Assembly (NCBI GenBank): GCA_964629015.1
Contig: CAZVMN010000009.1
Location: 96,881-160,880 of the forward strand
Origin: Oceanococcus sp964629015
Lineage (GTDB): Bacteria > Pseudomonadota > Gammaproteobacteria > Nevskiales > Oceanococcaceae
Length of the DNA stretch: 64,000 nt
Direction: 5' to 3'
The stretch's first letter is position 1. Every line of letters starts with the position of its first letter. This document shows positions 25,333 to 33,117 of this stretch, piece after piece. The notes below the pieces were generated by a model. The model had not been told where the DNA came from and did not search any database. It worked only from the letters and a program-made list of their open reading frames with translations. Made by a program: the position numbers and the translations under genes.

Positions 25333-25923
25333 CTAGGATGAAAAGAGCGAGCGAATATTGACGTCGGCGGTTTCGCTTTCCGAAAACTCCAGCAAGTCAG
25401 CCGCCTTGAAACCCATGATGCGAGCGATGAGGACATCCGGGAACTGCTCGATCCGCACATTGTTCAGGTTGACGCTTTCGTTGTAGAACTCGCGCCGGTC
25501 GGCAATTGAGTTCTCCAGGCCGGTGATGCGGCCCTGCAACTGCTGGAAAGCCTGATCGGCTTTGAGTTCCGGGTAGGCTTCAGCCACCGCAAACAGGTTG
25601 CCCAGCCCCAGGCGCATGGCGTTTTCCGCCTGACCAACACCCTTTACGTCACCCCGTTGCCGCGCATTTTGCGCATCAGCCCGGGCCTGCATGACCTTTT
25701 CCAGGGTTTCCTGTTCAAAGTCCTTGTACTGACGGCAGGTTTCGACCAGTTTGGGCAGTTCGTCGTGACGCTGCTTAAGCAGCACGTCAATGTTGCTCCA
25801 GGCTTTGGTGACCGCGTGCTTTAAACTGACCAGATTGTTGTAGATCACCACGGCGTAAACCACGGCGGCGGCGATCAATCCCCAAAACACGAAAGTTGAA
25901 ATGTTGCTGGCTCCCTCTTCCAT
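25333..25923 (-). CDS. lemA: LemA family protein
   Basis: A 196-residue protein with a single N-terminal membrane helix (about 8-26) and a LemA helical domain: YNNLVSLKHAVTKAWSNIDV, LLKQRHDELPKLVETCRQY, ENAMRLGLGNLFAVAEAYPE and FYNESVNLNNVRIEQFPDV. The family is widespread and its function unclear. ATG at 25923 precedes the helix by eight residues. It is divergent from gorA, sharing a 67-base region that must contain both promoters. It forms a pair with the GIDE gene. Confidence 0.94.
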   Translation of the reverse strand: MEEGASNISTFVFWGLIAAAVVYAVVIYNNLVSLKHAVTKAWSNIDVLLKQRHDELPKLVETCRQYKDFEQETLEKVMQARADAQNARQRGDVKGVGQAENAMRLGLGNLFAVAEAYPELKADQAFQQLQGRITGLENSIADRREFYNESVNLNNVRIEQFPDVLIARIMGFKAADLLEFSESETADVNIRSLFSS

Positions 25924-25990
25924 GCCAATATCCCCGGTGGATGGAAAGCTCTGAAGTCTAGCACCCTGATAGCGGCGCATATGTGAAATT

Positions 25991-27322
25991 ATGAAATACG
26001 ACTACCTGGTTATCGGCGGTGGTAGTGGCGGCATCGCCAGCGCCCGCAGAGCCGCTCAGCACGGTGCTCGCGTTGCTGTGGTGGAGTCGGTTCGTCTTGG
26101 CGGAACCTGCGTTAATGTGGGTTGCGTACCCAAGAAACTGATGTGGCATGCCGGGCAACTGGCTCACGCGATGGACGATGCGCCCGGTTACGGTTTTGCG
26201 CCGTTGCGGCTTGAGCACGATTGGTCGCGATTGGTGGCCGATCGTGAAGCCTACCTGCGCCGACTGAACGGCATTTACGAAAGCAACCTGAACAAAGACG
26301 CGGTGGACATCATTCGTGGCGCAGCGCGATTTGTATCGCCGCATGTGGTTGATGTGAATGGCCAGCGCTTGGAGGGTGAGCATGTGCTCATCGCGACCGG
26401 TGGCACGCCAACGGTTCCCGATGTGCCTGGCGCGCGGCTGGGTTTAACCTCAGACGGTTTTTTCGCTTTGACCGAGCGGCCTCAGCGGGTTGCGCTGGTG
26501 GGCGGGGGCTACATTGCAGTGGAACTGGCCGGCGTGCTGCGCGCGCTGGGGAGTGAGGTTCATCTGATCGTGCGCGGCGACCATGTGCTACGGCATTTCG
26601 ACGACATTCTGTCGCAGACGCTGACACCGTACATGCAGGACACCGGTGTGCAGATGCATTTTCAGGTTTCATCCAGCGGTCTGGAGCGCCATGCCGAGGG
26701 TCTGCGGGTGTCGCTGTCGTCTGGCGATACGTTGGCTGTGGATGAGCTGATCTGGGCAACGGGTCGTCATCCCAATTTGGTCGGGCTGGATGCGGCGGAA
26801 CTCACGCTGGACGCGCGCGGGCACATCCAGGTTGATGAATGGCAGCAAACCAACCAGCCACAGGTCTATGCGGTGGGCGATGTGACGGCCGCGCCCGCTT
26901 TGACGCCGGTGGCGATCCAGGCAGGACGACGTCTGGCCGATCGGGTGTTTGGTGGTCAACCGGACGCTCAACTGGATCATGACTGTGTGCCCACCGTGGT
27001 GTTTAGCCATCCGCCGATCGGCACGGTGGGGCTGAGTGAGGCCGAAGCACGGGCGCGCTACGGCGACGCGGTCAAGGTTTACAGCGGGCAATTCAAGGCT
27101 TTGTACAACGCCCTGGTTGAGCACAAACAGCCCAGCGCGGTGAAGCTGGTTGTGGTGGGGGAGGATGAGCGCGTGGTCGGGCTGCACAGCATTGGCCCAG
27201 GCAGCGACGAGATGCTCCAAGGCTTTGCCGTGGCGGTGAAGATGGGCGCGCGCAAACGCGATCTGGACAACACCATCGCGATTCACCCCACCGCATCCGA
27301 GGAATTGGTGACGCTGCGTTAA
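25991..27322 (+). CDS. gorA: Glutathione reductase
   Basis: FAD-dependent enzyme that reduces oxidised glutathione with NADPH. FAD-binding GGGSGG (residues 9-14), the redox pair in GGTCVNVGCVPKK (Cys41/Cys46), NADPH fold GGGYIAVELAGVLRALG and the C-terminal HPTASEE with the catalytic His-Glu dyad are all present. VRGDHVLRHFD keeps the two Arg that select NADPH. At 443 residues it is slightly shorter than most. Its stop overlaps the convergent HEXXH gene by four bases. Confidence 0.95.
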   Translation: MKYDYLVIGGGSGGIASARRAAQHGARVAVVESVRLGGTCVNVGCVPKKLMWHAGQLAHAMDDAPGYGFAPLRLEHDWSRLVADREAYLRRLNGIYESNLNKDAVDIIRGAARFVSPHVVDVNGQRLEGEHVLIATGGTPTVPDVPGARLGLTSDGFFALTERPQRVALVGGGYIAVELAGVLRALGSEVHLIVRGDHVLRHFDDILSQTLTPYMQDTGVQMHFQVSSSGLERHAEGLRVSLSSGDTLAVDELIWATGRHPNLVGLDAAELTLDARGHIQVDEWQQTNQPQVYAVGDVTAAPALTPVAIQAGRRLADRVFGGQPDAQLDHDCVPTVVFSHPPIGTVGLSEAEARARYGDAVKVYSGQFKALYNALVEHKQPSAVKLVVVGEDERVVGLHSIGPGSDEMLQGFAVAVKMGARKRDLDNTIAIHPTASEELVTLR

Positions 27323-27819
27323 GGCGACGTTGGCAAGCCCCGCGCGCTGAGCCAGGCTTTGGCGTCCTCGGCATCGTCAGTAAACCAACGCTGAGCGGAG
27401 CCCAATCGGAAGCTGTAGCCCCAGGCGTCCATGTCTTGGCAGCAGCGTTGGCTGCTGAACCCGGGCAGGCGGTCAGCGAGCACGATCTGCAGATAACACA
27501 CGGCATTTTCCTCGGCGTCATCGCCCCCGGCATCGGTATGCAGCGCCGCGCGTCGCTGCGCGCTCATACAGATCGCGTGGCAGGCTTCATGAAGTAGGGA
27601 GTGCAGTGGTGTGTCGTTGCGCACCAGCACACGTGCGCCGATCAATCCTGCTTCATCATCGCCCCAATAGCTGCCCGGAATGGGCGTGTTGTCGCTGACG
27701 CATTCGATGCTCAGCTCGAACGCGCTGAGCAAATCGCGCACGGCCGTTTGAGCGATGTCGCGCCAGCGCAGCACGTCAGCGGCTGCTGTGTTCGGTGAGT
27801 GAGGTGTCGAAGAATCCAT
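27319..27819 (-). CDS. Uncharacterised protein with HEXXH motif
   Basis: A 166-residue soluble protein. It contains LLHEACHAICMS with HEXXH at residues 77-81 and, 20 residues on, DDAEENAVCYLQ, so a third acidic ligand about 22 residues after the second His is plausible, as in gluzincins. No signal peptide or membrane segment is present. I do not recognise a named family; it may be a small cytosolic metallopeptidase. It is convergent with gorA (4-base overlap) and nothing in the context shows its role. Confidence 0.7.
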   Translation of the reverse strand: MDSSTPHSPNTAAADVLRWRDIAQTAVRDLLSAFELSIECVSDNTPIPGSYWGDDEAGLIGARVLVRNDTPLHSLLHEACHAICMSAQRRAALHTDAGGDDAEENAVCYLQIVLADRLPGFSSQRCCQDMDAWGYSFRLGSAQRWFTDDAEDAKAWLSARGLPTSP

Positions 27820-27908
27820 CGGCGCGGCGGTGGTCGGAGCGAAATTTCGCAGAATTATGCCGGGTCCACAGGGCCATCCGCTCGGATAAAACGATCGCGT
27901 CGAGCGGC

Positions 27909-27944
27909 GCTGACCCGCAGCGCGATTTGGCGCAGCGGGTCAGC
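27909..27944. repeat. Hairpin between the cupin and HEXXH genes
   Basis: A perfect 10-bp stem (gctgacccgc / gcgggtcagc) with a 16-base loop, just after the minus-strand cupin stop. There is no T-run, so its role as terminator is doubtful. Confidence 0.4.
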
Positions 27945-27959
27945 TTCGCGTTGTCGTGG

Positions 27960-28430
27960 TCAGAAATGACTGTTGGCGAAATCATCCACGGTGACTTCAC
28001 GCAGAATCGCGCCGTTGTTGCGGTCGACAAATTCAAACAGGATGCCGTCATCGGTCTGCATGCTGAAAAACAGCATGGAGCCGTCCGGGCCGCCGTGTTC
28101 CATGTGCAAATCACCACCCGGGTTTTTCGCAACATGGCCGGGTTTGCGGATCTTGTGCACGGTTTCGTTGGCGTTCTCTTCGATCACGTGATGCTCGCCC
28201 TCCAGGACCTGAACGGTGGTCGCGCCGGTGTGGCGATGGAAGTGGCAGTAACAGTCGGGTTCCCACTTCACCAGGAAGTCGGCTTTGCCCGCGGCTTTGT
28301 CCGTGCCCAGCGGCGCGACCCAATAATCCACCCGGTAACCGAGGGCTTCCGGTTCGAACAGGCGGTGCCACTTGATCTCTTTGACATCGTAAGGGGTTAA
28401 TTCAGATACCCGATTGAGCAGGTCTTGCAT
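27960..28430 (-). CDS. Cupin-fold protein beside an AraC regulator
   Basis: A 156-residue single cupin. Putative metal ligands are His63, His65 and His67 in CYCHFHRHTGA, with His109 and His112 in GGDLHMEH. VLEGEHHVIEE and KIRKPGHVAKNPGGD are the two cupin motifs. It is distinct in sequence from the cupin at 7.5-8.0 kb but has the same genetic setting, divergent from an AraC-type gene. An oxygenase or isomerase role is possible; the substrate is unknown. ATG at 28430 is the first in-frame start. Confidence 0.75.
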   Translation of the reverse strand: MQDLLNRVSELTPYDVKEIKWHRLFEPEALGYRVDYWVAPLGTDKAAGKADFLVKWEPDCYCHFHRHTGATTVQVLEGEHHVIEENANETVHKIRKPGHVAKNPGGDLHMEHGGPDGSMLFFSMQTDDGILFEFVDRNNGAILREVTVDDFANSHF

Positions 28431-28510
28431 TGTTCAGTCTCCATCTGTGTTCAAGCCTTGGTCGGCGCCGGAGACTCTAGGCGCGAGAGAAAACCGCTAC
28501 CTGCCATTTC

Positions 28511-28536
28511 GCGCCATCGCGTACCGGCGATGGCGC
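28511..28536. promoter_or_regulatory. Perfect inverted repeat in the AraC/cupin divergent region
   Basis: GCGCCATCGC-gtaccg-GCGATGGCGC, two perfect 10-bp arms with a six-base spacer, lie between the divergent cupin (28430) and AraC (28583) starts. The location suggests an operator or a strong cruciform. Confidence 0.5.
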
Positions 28537-28582
28537 ATTTGGGTGAGAATGCGAACATCGTGGCATTGCGGGATGCGATGTG

Positions 28583-29632
28583 ATGACAGAAATCATTAGC
28601 GCTGCTGGAGGCAGTAGCACCGCTATGACCAAGGCGCGGTCGATGGGGCCGCTGGCTGACGTTGTGCGTGTGCTGGGTGGAAATCTTGAGCGTGTGTTCC
28701 GGCGCGCAGAATTGCCTGTGCGGCTGGCTTACGAGCCGGAGCGCACCTTGTTGTTGCGGGATCAACTGCGCATCGTGGAATGTGCCTCGCTGGAGTTGGA
28801 GGACCCGGTGCTGGCAGCGCGCCTTTCAACCCAGGGTGGTTTGAACGGACTTGGGGCCTACGGCCGCGCGGTGATGTCCGCGGCAAGCCTGGGTGAGGCG
28901 ATTTTGGCCGCCAATCGCAGCATCACGACGTTTCTGCAGGCCGGTACGCGGATGCGGTTGCAGGTTTCCGGAGCATGGGCGCGGTGGAGCTATGAGGTCA
29001 CAACGCCGGTTGATGTTGGGCGTAGCAGCAACGAACTGCTGGCCTACGGGTATATGCTCGACCTGTTGCGCGGATATTGCGGGGCGGGCTGGACACCCAG
29101 CCATGTCATAAGTCGGGACGCCACGGAAGCTCAGCGTCGTCAGGCCCGTCAGGTTTTGCAATGTGACATCGTGCGCGGGGACATGGCGGCGGTGGTGTTT
29201 TCTGCTGATCTACTGCGCTTAGAGCGGCCGACTGTTGATGCTGCGCGATGGCCGGATGAGCCGGGCATACCTGGGGAGGATGACATCGTCGCTTGCATTA
29301 CCCAGATGATTGATTTGGGCGTGCTGGAAGGGACTGCGTCCATCGATTGGGTCAGCCGACGTATCGGTGTTTCAAGACGCTCCTTGCAACGTCATCTCAA
29401 CGAGCATGGCGTGGCCTTCCGCAGCTTGCTCAATGGCGTTATCCGCGAACGCGCCTCACAGTGGTTGGCGGCGGGTACGAGCGTGACGCAGGTTGCGTTC
29501 GAACTGGGCTACTCCGATGCCGCGCACTTCTCACGCGCCTTCAAAATTCTGACCGGCGTATCGCCTCGCCAGTTTCAGCAGAGCACACAGTGCGGCGGAA
29601 AATCCGGCCACTCAAGCGGACAGATGTTTTAG
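28583..29632 (+). CDS. AraC-family transcriptional regulator
   Basis: A 349-residue regulator with an N-terminal sensor domain of the OruR/ArgR-like type (MGPLADVVRVLGGNLERVFR) and a C-terminal AraC DNA-binding domain (SIDWVSRRIGVSRRSLQRHL; VTQVAFELGYSDAAHFSRAF followed by TGVSPRQFQ). ATG at 28583 directly follows an in-frame GTG. It is divergent from the 28.4-kb cupin and probably controls it. Its last 21 bases overlap the end of the convergent GFA-like gene. Confidence 0.92.
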   Translation: MTEIISAAGGSSTAMTKARSMGPLADVVRVLGGNLERVFRRAELPVRLAYEPERTLLLRDQLRIVECASLELEDPVLAARLSTQGGLNGLGAYGRAVMSAASLGEAILAANRSITTFLQAGTRMRLQVSGAWARWSYEVTTPVDVGRSSNELLAYGYMLDLLRGYCGAGWTPSHVISRDATEAQRRQARQVLQCDIVRGDMAAVVFSADLLRLERPTVDAARWPDEPGIPGEDDIVACITQMIDLGVLEGTASIDWVSRRIGVSRRSLQRHLNEHGVAFRSLLNGVIRERASQWLAAGTSVTQVAFELGYSDAAHFSRAFKILTGVSPRQFQQSTQCGGKSGHSSGQMF

Positions 29633-29995
29633 TGAACCCGCGTTGGCTTCCCAGTTCTGGCCGTCGAAATCGCAAATGGTGACGTCGAGCTTGTCGCGTT
29701 CGTCGATGCAGTTGAGGTTCAGGCTGTAGCCGTCCGGGTTGGAGCGCGGGACGTAATACGGCTTGATTCCGCAGTGTTTACAGAACAGGTGGCGCGCGAC
29801 GCCGGTATTGAAGCGATATTCGCTGATCGCATCCGGGTCGCTGAGCAAGGTGAAATCGCGCGCGGGCACGATGACGTGAACAAAACCGCATGCCGCACAT
29901 ATTGAGCAGTTGCAGCGCTTGGCGGATATCGGTTCCAAAACTTCAGCGCGATAACGAACAGCGCCGCAATGACAGCCGCCGTGAATGGTGGTCAT
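29612..29995 (-). CDS. GFA-like (CENP-V/GFA domain) zinc protein
   Basis: A 127-residue protein with the GFA-domain zinc signature GGCHCGAVRY near the N-terminus, CNCSIC (second site) and FCKHCGIKPYY. Members bind two zincs; some form S-hydroxymethyl-glutathione, most are uncharacterised. ATG at 29995 places GGCHCG at residues 6-11 as usual. The gene overlaps the 3' end of the convergent AraC gene by 21 bases. Confidence 0.9.
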   Translation of the reverse strand: MTTIHGGCHCGAVRYRAEVLEPISAKRCNCSICAACGFVHVIVPARDFTLLSDPDAISEYRFNTGVARHLFCKHCGIKPYYVPRSNPDGYSLNLNCIDERDKLDVTICDFDGQNWEANAGSLKHLSA

Positions 29996-30061
29996 GGCGC
30001 AGGGACTCTCGAAAGGGGGGCTAATCATGCGAAAATGTGCAGATTCTGACCAGGATCACTC

Positions 30062-30889
30062 ATGAAGCTCCCCTTCGCCAAAATGCAGGCGCTCGGCAAC
30101 GACTTTGTCGTGCTCGACGGCGTTCGTGCGCCGTTGACGCTCAGCGCCGAGCTTTGCCGTCGGCTGGCCGATCGGCGTTTGGGGGTGGGCTGCGATCAGA
30201 TTCTGGTGGTCGATCCGCCGGCCGATGCCGATGCGGATTTCGGTTATCGCATATTCAACAGCGATGGCAGCGAGGTCGGCCAGTGCGGTAATGGCGCGCG
30301 CTGTCTGGCGCGTTTTGTTGAGCGTCGCGGCCTGTCGTCCGCGCGCCACATCACCGTGGCGACGTGCACCACGCGCATGAACCTGACGTTGTTGGAGCAG
30401 GATTGGGTTCGGGCTGAGTTGTCGGTGCCCGCGTTTGCACCGCAGGCTATTCCTCTGGATCGCCCGACACGTGCGGAACGTTATGTTTTGAATACACCGA
30501 TGGGTGAGATCAGCGGCGGCGCGGTGAATGTGGGCAATCCTCATTTCGTGATTGAAGTGGACGACGTTGAGCGTGCGCCGGTTGAGGAGTTGGGCGCGGC
30601 TTTGACCCGTCATGCCGACTTTCCTGAAGGCGTGAATGTGGGTTTTGTCCAGCGCGTTGCCTCGGATCATCTGCGTTTGCGCGTGTTCGAGCGCGGGGTT
30701 GGCGAGACCCCGGCCTGCGGCAGCGGTGCCTGCGCCGCAGCCGTCATCGAGCGCATGTGGGGGCAGACTGACGCGAAAGTGCGTGTGGATTTGCCCGGCG
30801 GAACATTGCGCATCGCCTGGGATGAAGGCCAGAATGTCCTGATGGAAGGCCCGGCGACCTGGGTTTTCGAAGGGGAGATTGAATTATGA
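30062..30889 (+). CDS. dapF: Diaminopimelate epimerase
   Basis: Converts LL- to meso-diaminopimelate for lysine and peptidoglycan. The two catalytic Cys are visible: Cys75 in GQCGNGARC and Cys219 in PACGSGACAA. The start MKLPFAKMQALGNDFVV is typical, with AGGA upstream. It is 275 residues, the normal length. Its stop overlaps the DUF484 start by four bases, in the common gammaproteobacterial order dapF-DUF484-xerC. Confidence 0.98.
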   Translation: MKLPFAKMQALGNDFVVLDGVRAPLTLSAELCRRLADRRLGVGCDQILVVDPPADADADFGYRIFNSDGSEVGQCGNGARCLARFVERRGLSSARHITVATCTTRMNLTLLEQDWVRAELSVPAFAPQAIPLDRPTRAERYVLNTPMGEISGGAVNVGNPHFVIEVDDVERAPVEELGAALTRHADFPEGVNVGFVQRVASDHLRLRVFERGVGETPACGSGACAAAVIERMWGQTDAKVRVDLPGGTLRIAWDEGQNVLMEGPATWVFEGEIEL

Positions 30890-31584
30890 CGCGACCGGAA
30901 GTTTTGCCGGTTCCGCCGTCCGAGGAAGAAGAGCAGGCGATGCTGGATTTCCTGGCGCGTACGCCGGACTTCTTTATTCGTCATGCGGACGTATTGGCGG
31001 AAATGCCGATTCGCCACGGCAGTGGCGGGGCGGTGTCGTTGATCGAACGCCAGGTGCGTGTGCTGCGCGACAACAATACTCGCTTGAACCAGCGCCTCGA
31101 CGAGCTGCTGCACACGGCGCGCGACAACGAGCACCGCGTCAAAAGCATGAATCAACTGGCCGAGGCGCTGATTCGTGCTGACAGTCTGGCCAGTGTGGTG
31201 GCCGGATTGAGTAGCGTGTTACACAGCGCGTTCTCAGTCGAGGCTGTGCGCGTGGCTTTGTTCGATACCAACCCCGACAGCGACAACGGTGTCATCGCGC
31301 TGGAACGCGACGCATTGCCGGACGCGTTGAAAGATTTTTTCCGCCAGGGTCAGGTGGTCTGTGATCGCATCGACGAGCCCCTGCGTGAGTTGATGTTCGG
31401 TGAACACCCGGAACTGCAGTCGGTTGCCTTGGTCCCGCTGGATCGCGCCGATTGCCTTGGGTTGCTGGCTCTGGGCAGCACCGACCCGGATCGGTTCACG
31501 CCGACCATGGGCAAGCTGTTTCTGGAAATGACCGCCAATCTGTGTGTGGCGGCACTGCGATTTCACGGTGAACGCGACGCTTGA
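30886..31584 (+). CDS. DUF484 family protein
   Basis: A 232-residue protein of the DUF484 (YigA-like) family, a GAF-like domain preceded by a helical segment. The N-terminal FLARTPDFFIRHADVLAEMP and SLIERQVRVLRDNN are family hallmarks. Function is not established; it is conserved between dapF and xerC in gammaproteobacteria. ATGA overlap with dapF, and its last 17 bases overlap xerC. Confidence 0.93.
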   Translation: MTRPEVLPVPPSEEEEQAMLDFLARTPDFFIRHADVLAEMPIRHGSGGAVSLIERQVRVLRDNNTRLNQRLDELLHTARDNEHRVKSMNQLAEALIRADSLASVVAGLSSVLHSAFSVEAVRVALFDTNPDSDNGVIALERDALPDALKDFFRQGQVVCDRIDEPLRELMFGEHPELQSVALVPLDRADCLGLLALGSTDPDRFTPTMGKLFLEMTANLCVAALRFHGERDA

Positions 31585-32446
31585 TCGCTACCTCGCCGCT
31601 CTGACCCATGAGCGGCGCTATTCGGCGCTGACACTCAAGGCGTACCGACGCGATCTGGAAGAATTTCTGACCTATGCCGACTCCTCGTCAGCACCCTGGG
31701 ATGCCGCTCAGGTGCGCGCTTGGTTGGCGGATCAGCACCGCCATCAGCGCAGCCCGGCCACGATTCAGCGCAAGTTGTCCGCTTTGCGCAGCTTCCTCAA
31801 CTATCTGGTCAGCGAGGGCGAACTCGACCACAACCCCGCTGATGGCGTGCGTGCGCCGAAAAAGGCCAGGCCGCTGCCCAAAGCCTTGGAAGTTGACCGG
31901 CTCAGCCACTTTCTCGACAACATGCCGCGTGACGACGCACTCGCGTTACGCGACCGCGCCATCCTGGAGTTGTTCTACTCCAGTGGTTTGCGACTGGCCG
32001 AACTGGCCGCCCTGGATTGCGCCACGGTCACCCGCGGACGCAGTTGGCAGGTGACCGGAAAGGGCAACAAATCCCGCATGATCGCGGTGGGTGAAACGGC
32101 CATGAATGCGATTCGCGATTGGCTGGCCGTGCGTGGCGAGTTGGCCGATCCGGCGGAACCGGCCTTGTTCATCAGCAAGCGTGGTGGGCGACTGTCGGCA
32201 CGAGGCATTCAGCAGCGCCTGGAGACCTGGGCGCGGCGCTTGGGCTTGGGTCAACACCTGCATCCGCACATGCTGCGTCATTCCTTCGCCAGTCACTTGC
32301 TGCAATCCGGTGGTGATTTGCGTGGCGTGCAGGAGTTGCTCGGCCACGCCAATCTCAGCACCACTCAGATCTATACCCGGCTGGATTACCAACATCTGGC
32401 CAATGTTTATGACGCAGCGCACCCGCGCGCGCGGCGCAAGACTTAA
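31568..32446 (+). CDS. xerC: Tyrosine recombinase XerC
   Basis: Site-specific recombinase that, with XerD, resolves chromosome dimers at dif. Catalytic residues are Arg142 (SSGLRLAEL), Lys165 region (GKGNKSR), His234/Arg237 (HMLRHSF), His260 (LGHANLSTTQIY) and Tyr269. The GTG at 31568 gives 292 residues and aligns the N-terminus with known XerC; an upstream GTG at 31544 would add eight residues. It overlaps the DUF484 gene. The usual downstream HAD gene yigB is absent here; hslV follows instead. Confidence 0.96.
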   Translation: MNATLDRYLAALTHERRYSALTLKAYRRDLEEFLTYADSSSAPWDAAQVRAWLADQHRHQRSPATIQRKLSALRSFLNYLVSEGELDHNPADGVRAPKKARPLPKALEVDRLSHFLDNMPRDDALALRDRAILELFYSSGLRLAELAALDCATVTRGRSWQVTGKGNKSRMIAVGETAMNAIRDWLAVRGELADPAEPALFISKRGGRLSARGIQQRLETWARRLGLGQHLHPHMLRHSFASHLLQSGGDLRGVQELLGHANLSTTQIYTRLDYQHLANVYDAAHPRARRKT

Positions 32447-32496
32447 GCACGCACCAGAACCTCCAGCCATGACGATGGTCGCAGTTTAGGCCGCGA

Positions 32497-32524
32497 CTTG
32501 AAGACGTCGTCGTTGCCCTCACAT
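32497..32524 (+). promoter_or_regulatory. Putative sigma32 heat-shock promoter for hslVU
   Basis: CTTGAA (32497-32502) is followed after 13 bases by CCCTCACAT (32516-32524). This matches the sigma32 pattern CTTGAA-N(11-16)-CCCCATnT with few deviations, directly upstream of the heat-shock genes hslVU. Confidence 0.6.
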
Positions 32525-32553
32525 TCAACACTCTTTGCAAGCAGGATGGCGTT

Positions 32554-33117
32554 TTGGAGCAATTCCGCGGAACCACGATCTGCTGTGTCCGGCGCGGCAG
32601 CCAGGTGGCCCTGGCCGGTGACGGGCAGGTCACGCTGGGTAACACTCTGATCAAGGGCAATGCGCGCAAAGTGCGCCGGCTCTACCACAACAAAGTGCTG
32701 GCGGGCTTTGCCGGCGGCACGGCCGATGCGTTCACCTTGTTTGAGCGTTTCGAGGCCAAACTCGAAACCCACAGCGGCAATCTGGTTCGCGCGGCGGTGG
32801 ATATGGCCAAGGACTGGCGCACCGACCGTGCGCTGCGTCGGTTGGAAGCCATGCTGATTGTGGCCGACACCGAAGCGACGCTGATGATTTCAGGCACCGG
32901 TGATGTGATGGAGCCGGAAACCGAAGTCATGGCCATCGGCAGTGGAGGCAGTTTTGCCCAAGCCGCGGCTTTGGCCTTGTGCCGCAACACCGATCTGTCG
33001 GCTGAAAAAATTGTCCGCGAAGCGTTGGGCATCGCCGGCGATATCTGCATTTACACCAACAACAACCTGACTGTGGAAGTGCTTGACGGCGCGCAGTCGG
33101 AGGGCACCCATGAGTGA
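32554..33117 (+). CDS. hslV: HslV peptidase of the HslUV protease
   Basis: Threonine peptidase that forms a double hexamer capped by HslU. The start is TTG with AGGA eight bases upstream; the protein begins MEQFRGTT, so a six-residue propeptide precedes the catalytic Thr7, as in many beta/gammaproteobacterial relatives. AGDGQVTLGNTLIKGNARKV and IGSGGSFAQAAA are conserved. It overlaps hslU by eight bases. A heat-shock-like promoter lies about 30 bases upstream. Confidence 0.97.
   Translation: MEQFRGTTICCVRRGSQVALAGDGQVTLGNTLIKGNARKVRRLYHNKVLAGFAGGTADAFTLFERFEAKLETHSGNLVRAAVDMAKDWRTDRALRRLEAMLIVADTEATLMISGTGDVMEPETEVMAIGSGGSFAQAAALALCRNTDLSAEKIVREALGIAGDICIYTNNNLTVEVLDGAQSEGTHE

Noticed and set aside
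31568..32446. XerC as a phage or integron integrase
   Set aside because: It lies in the standard dapF-DUF484-xerC order and aligns with XerC throughout; no att site or cargo is beside it.
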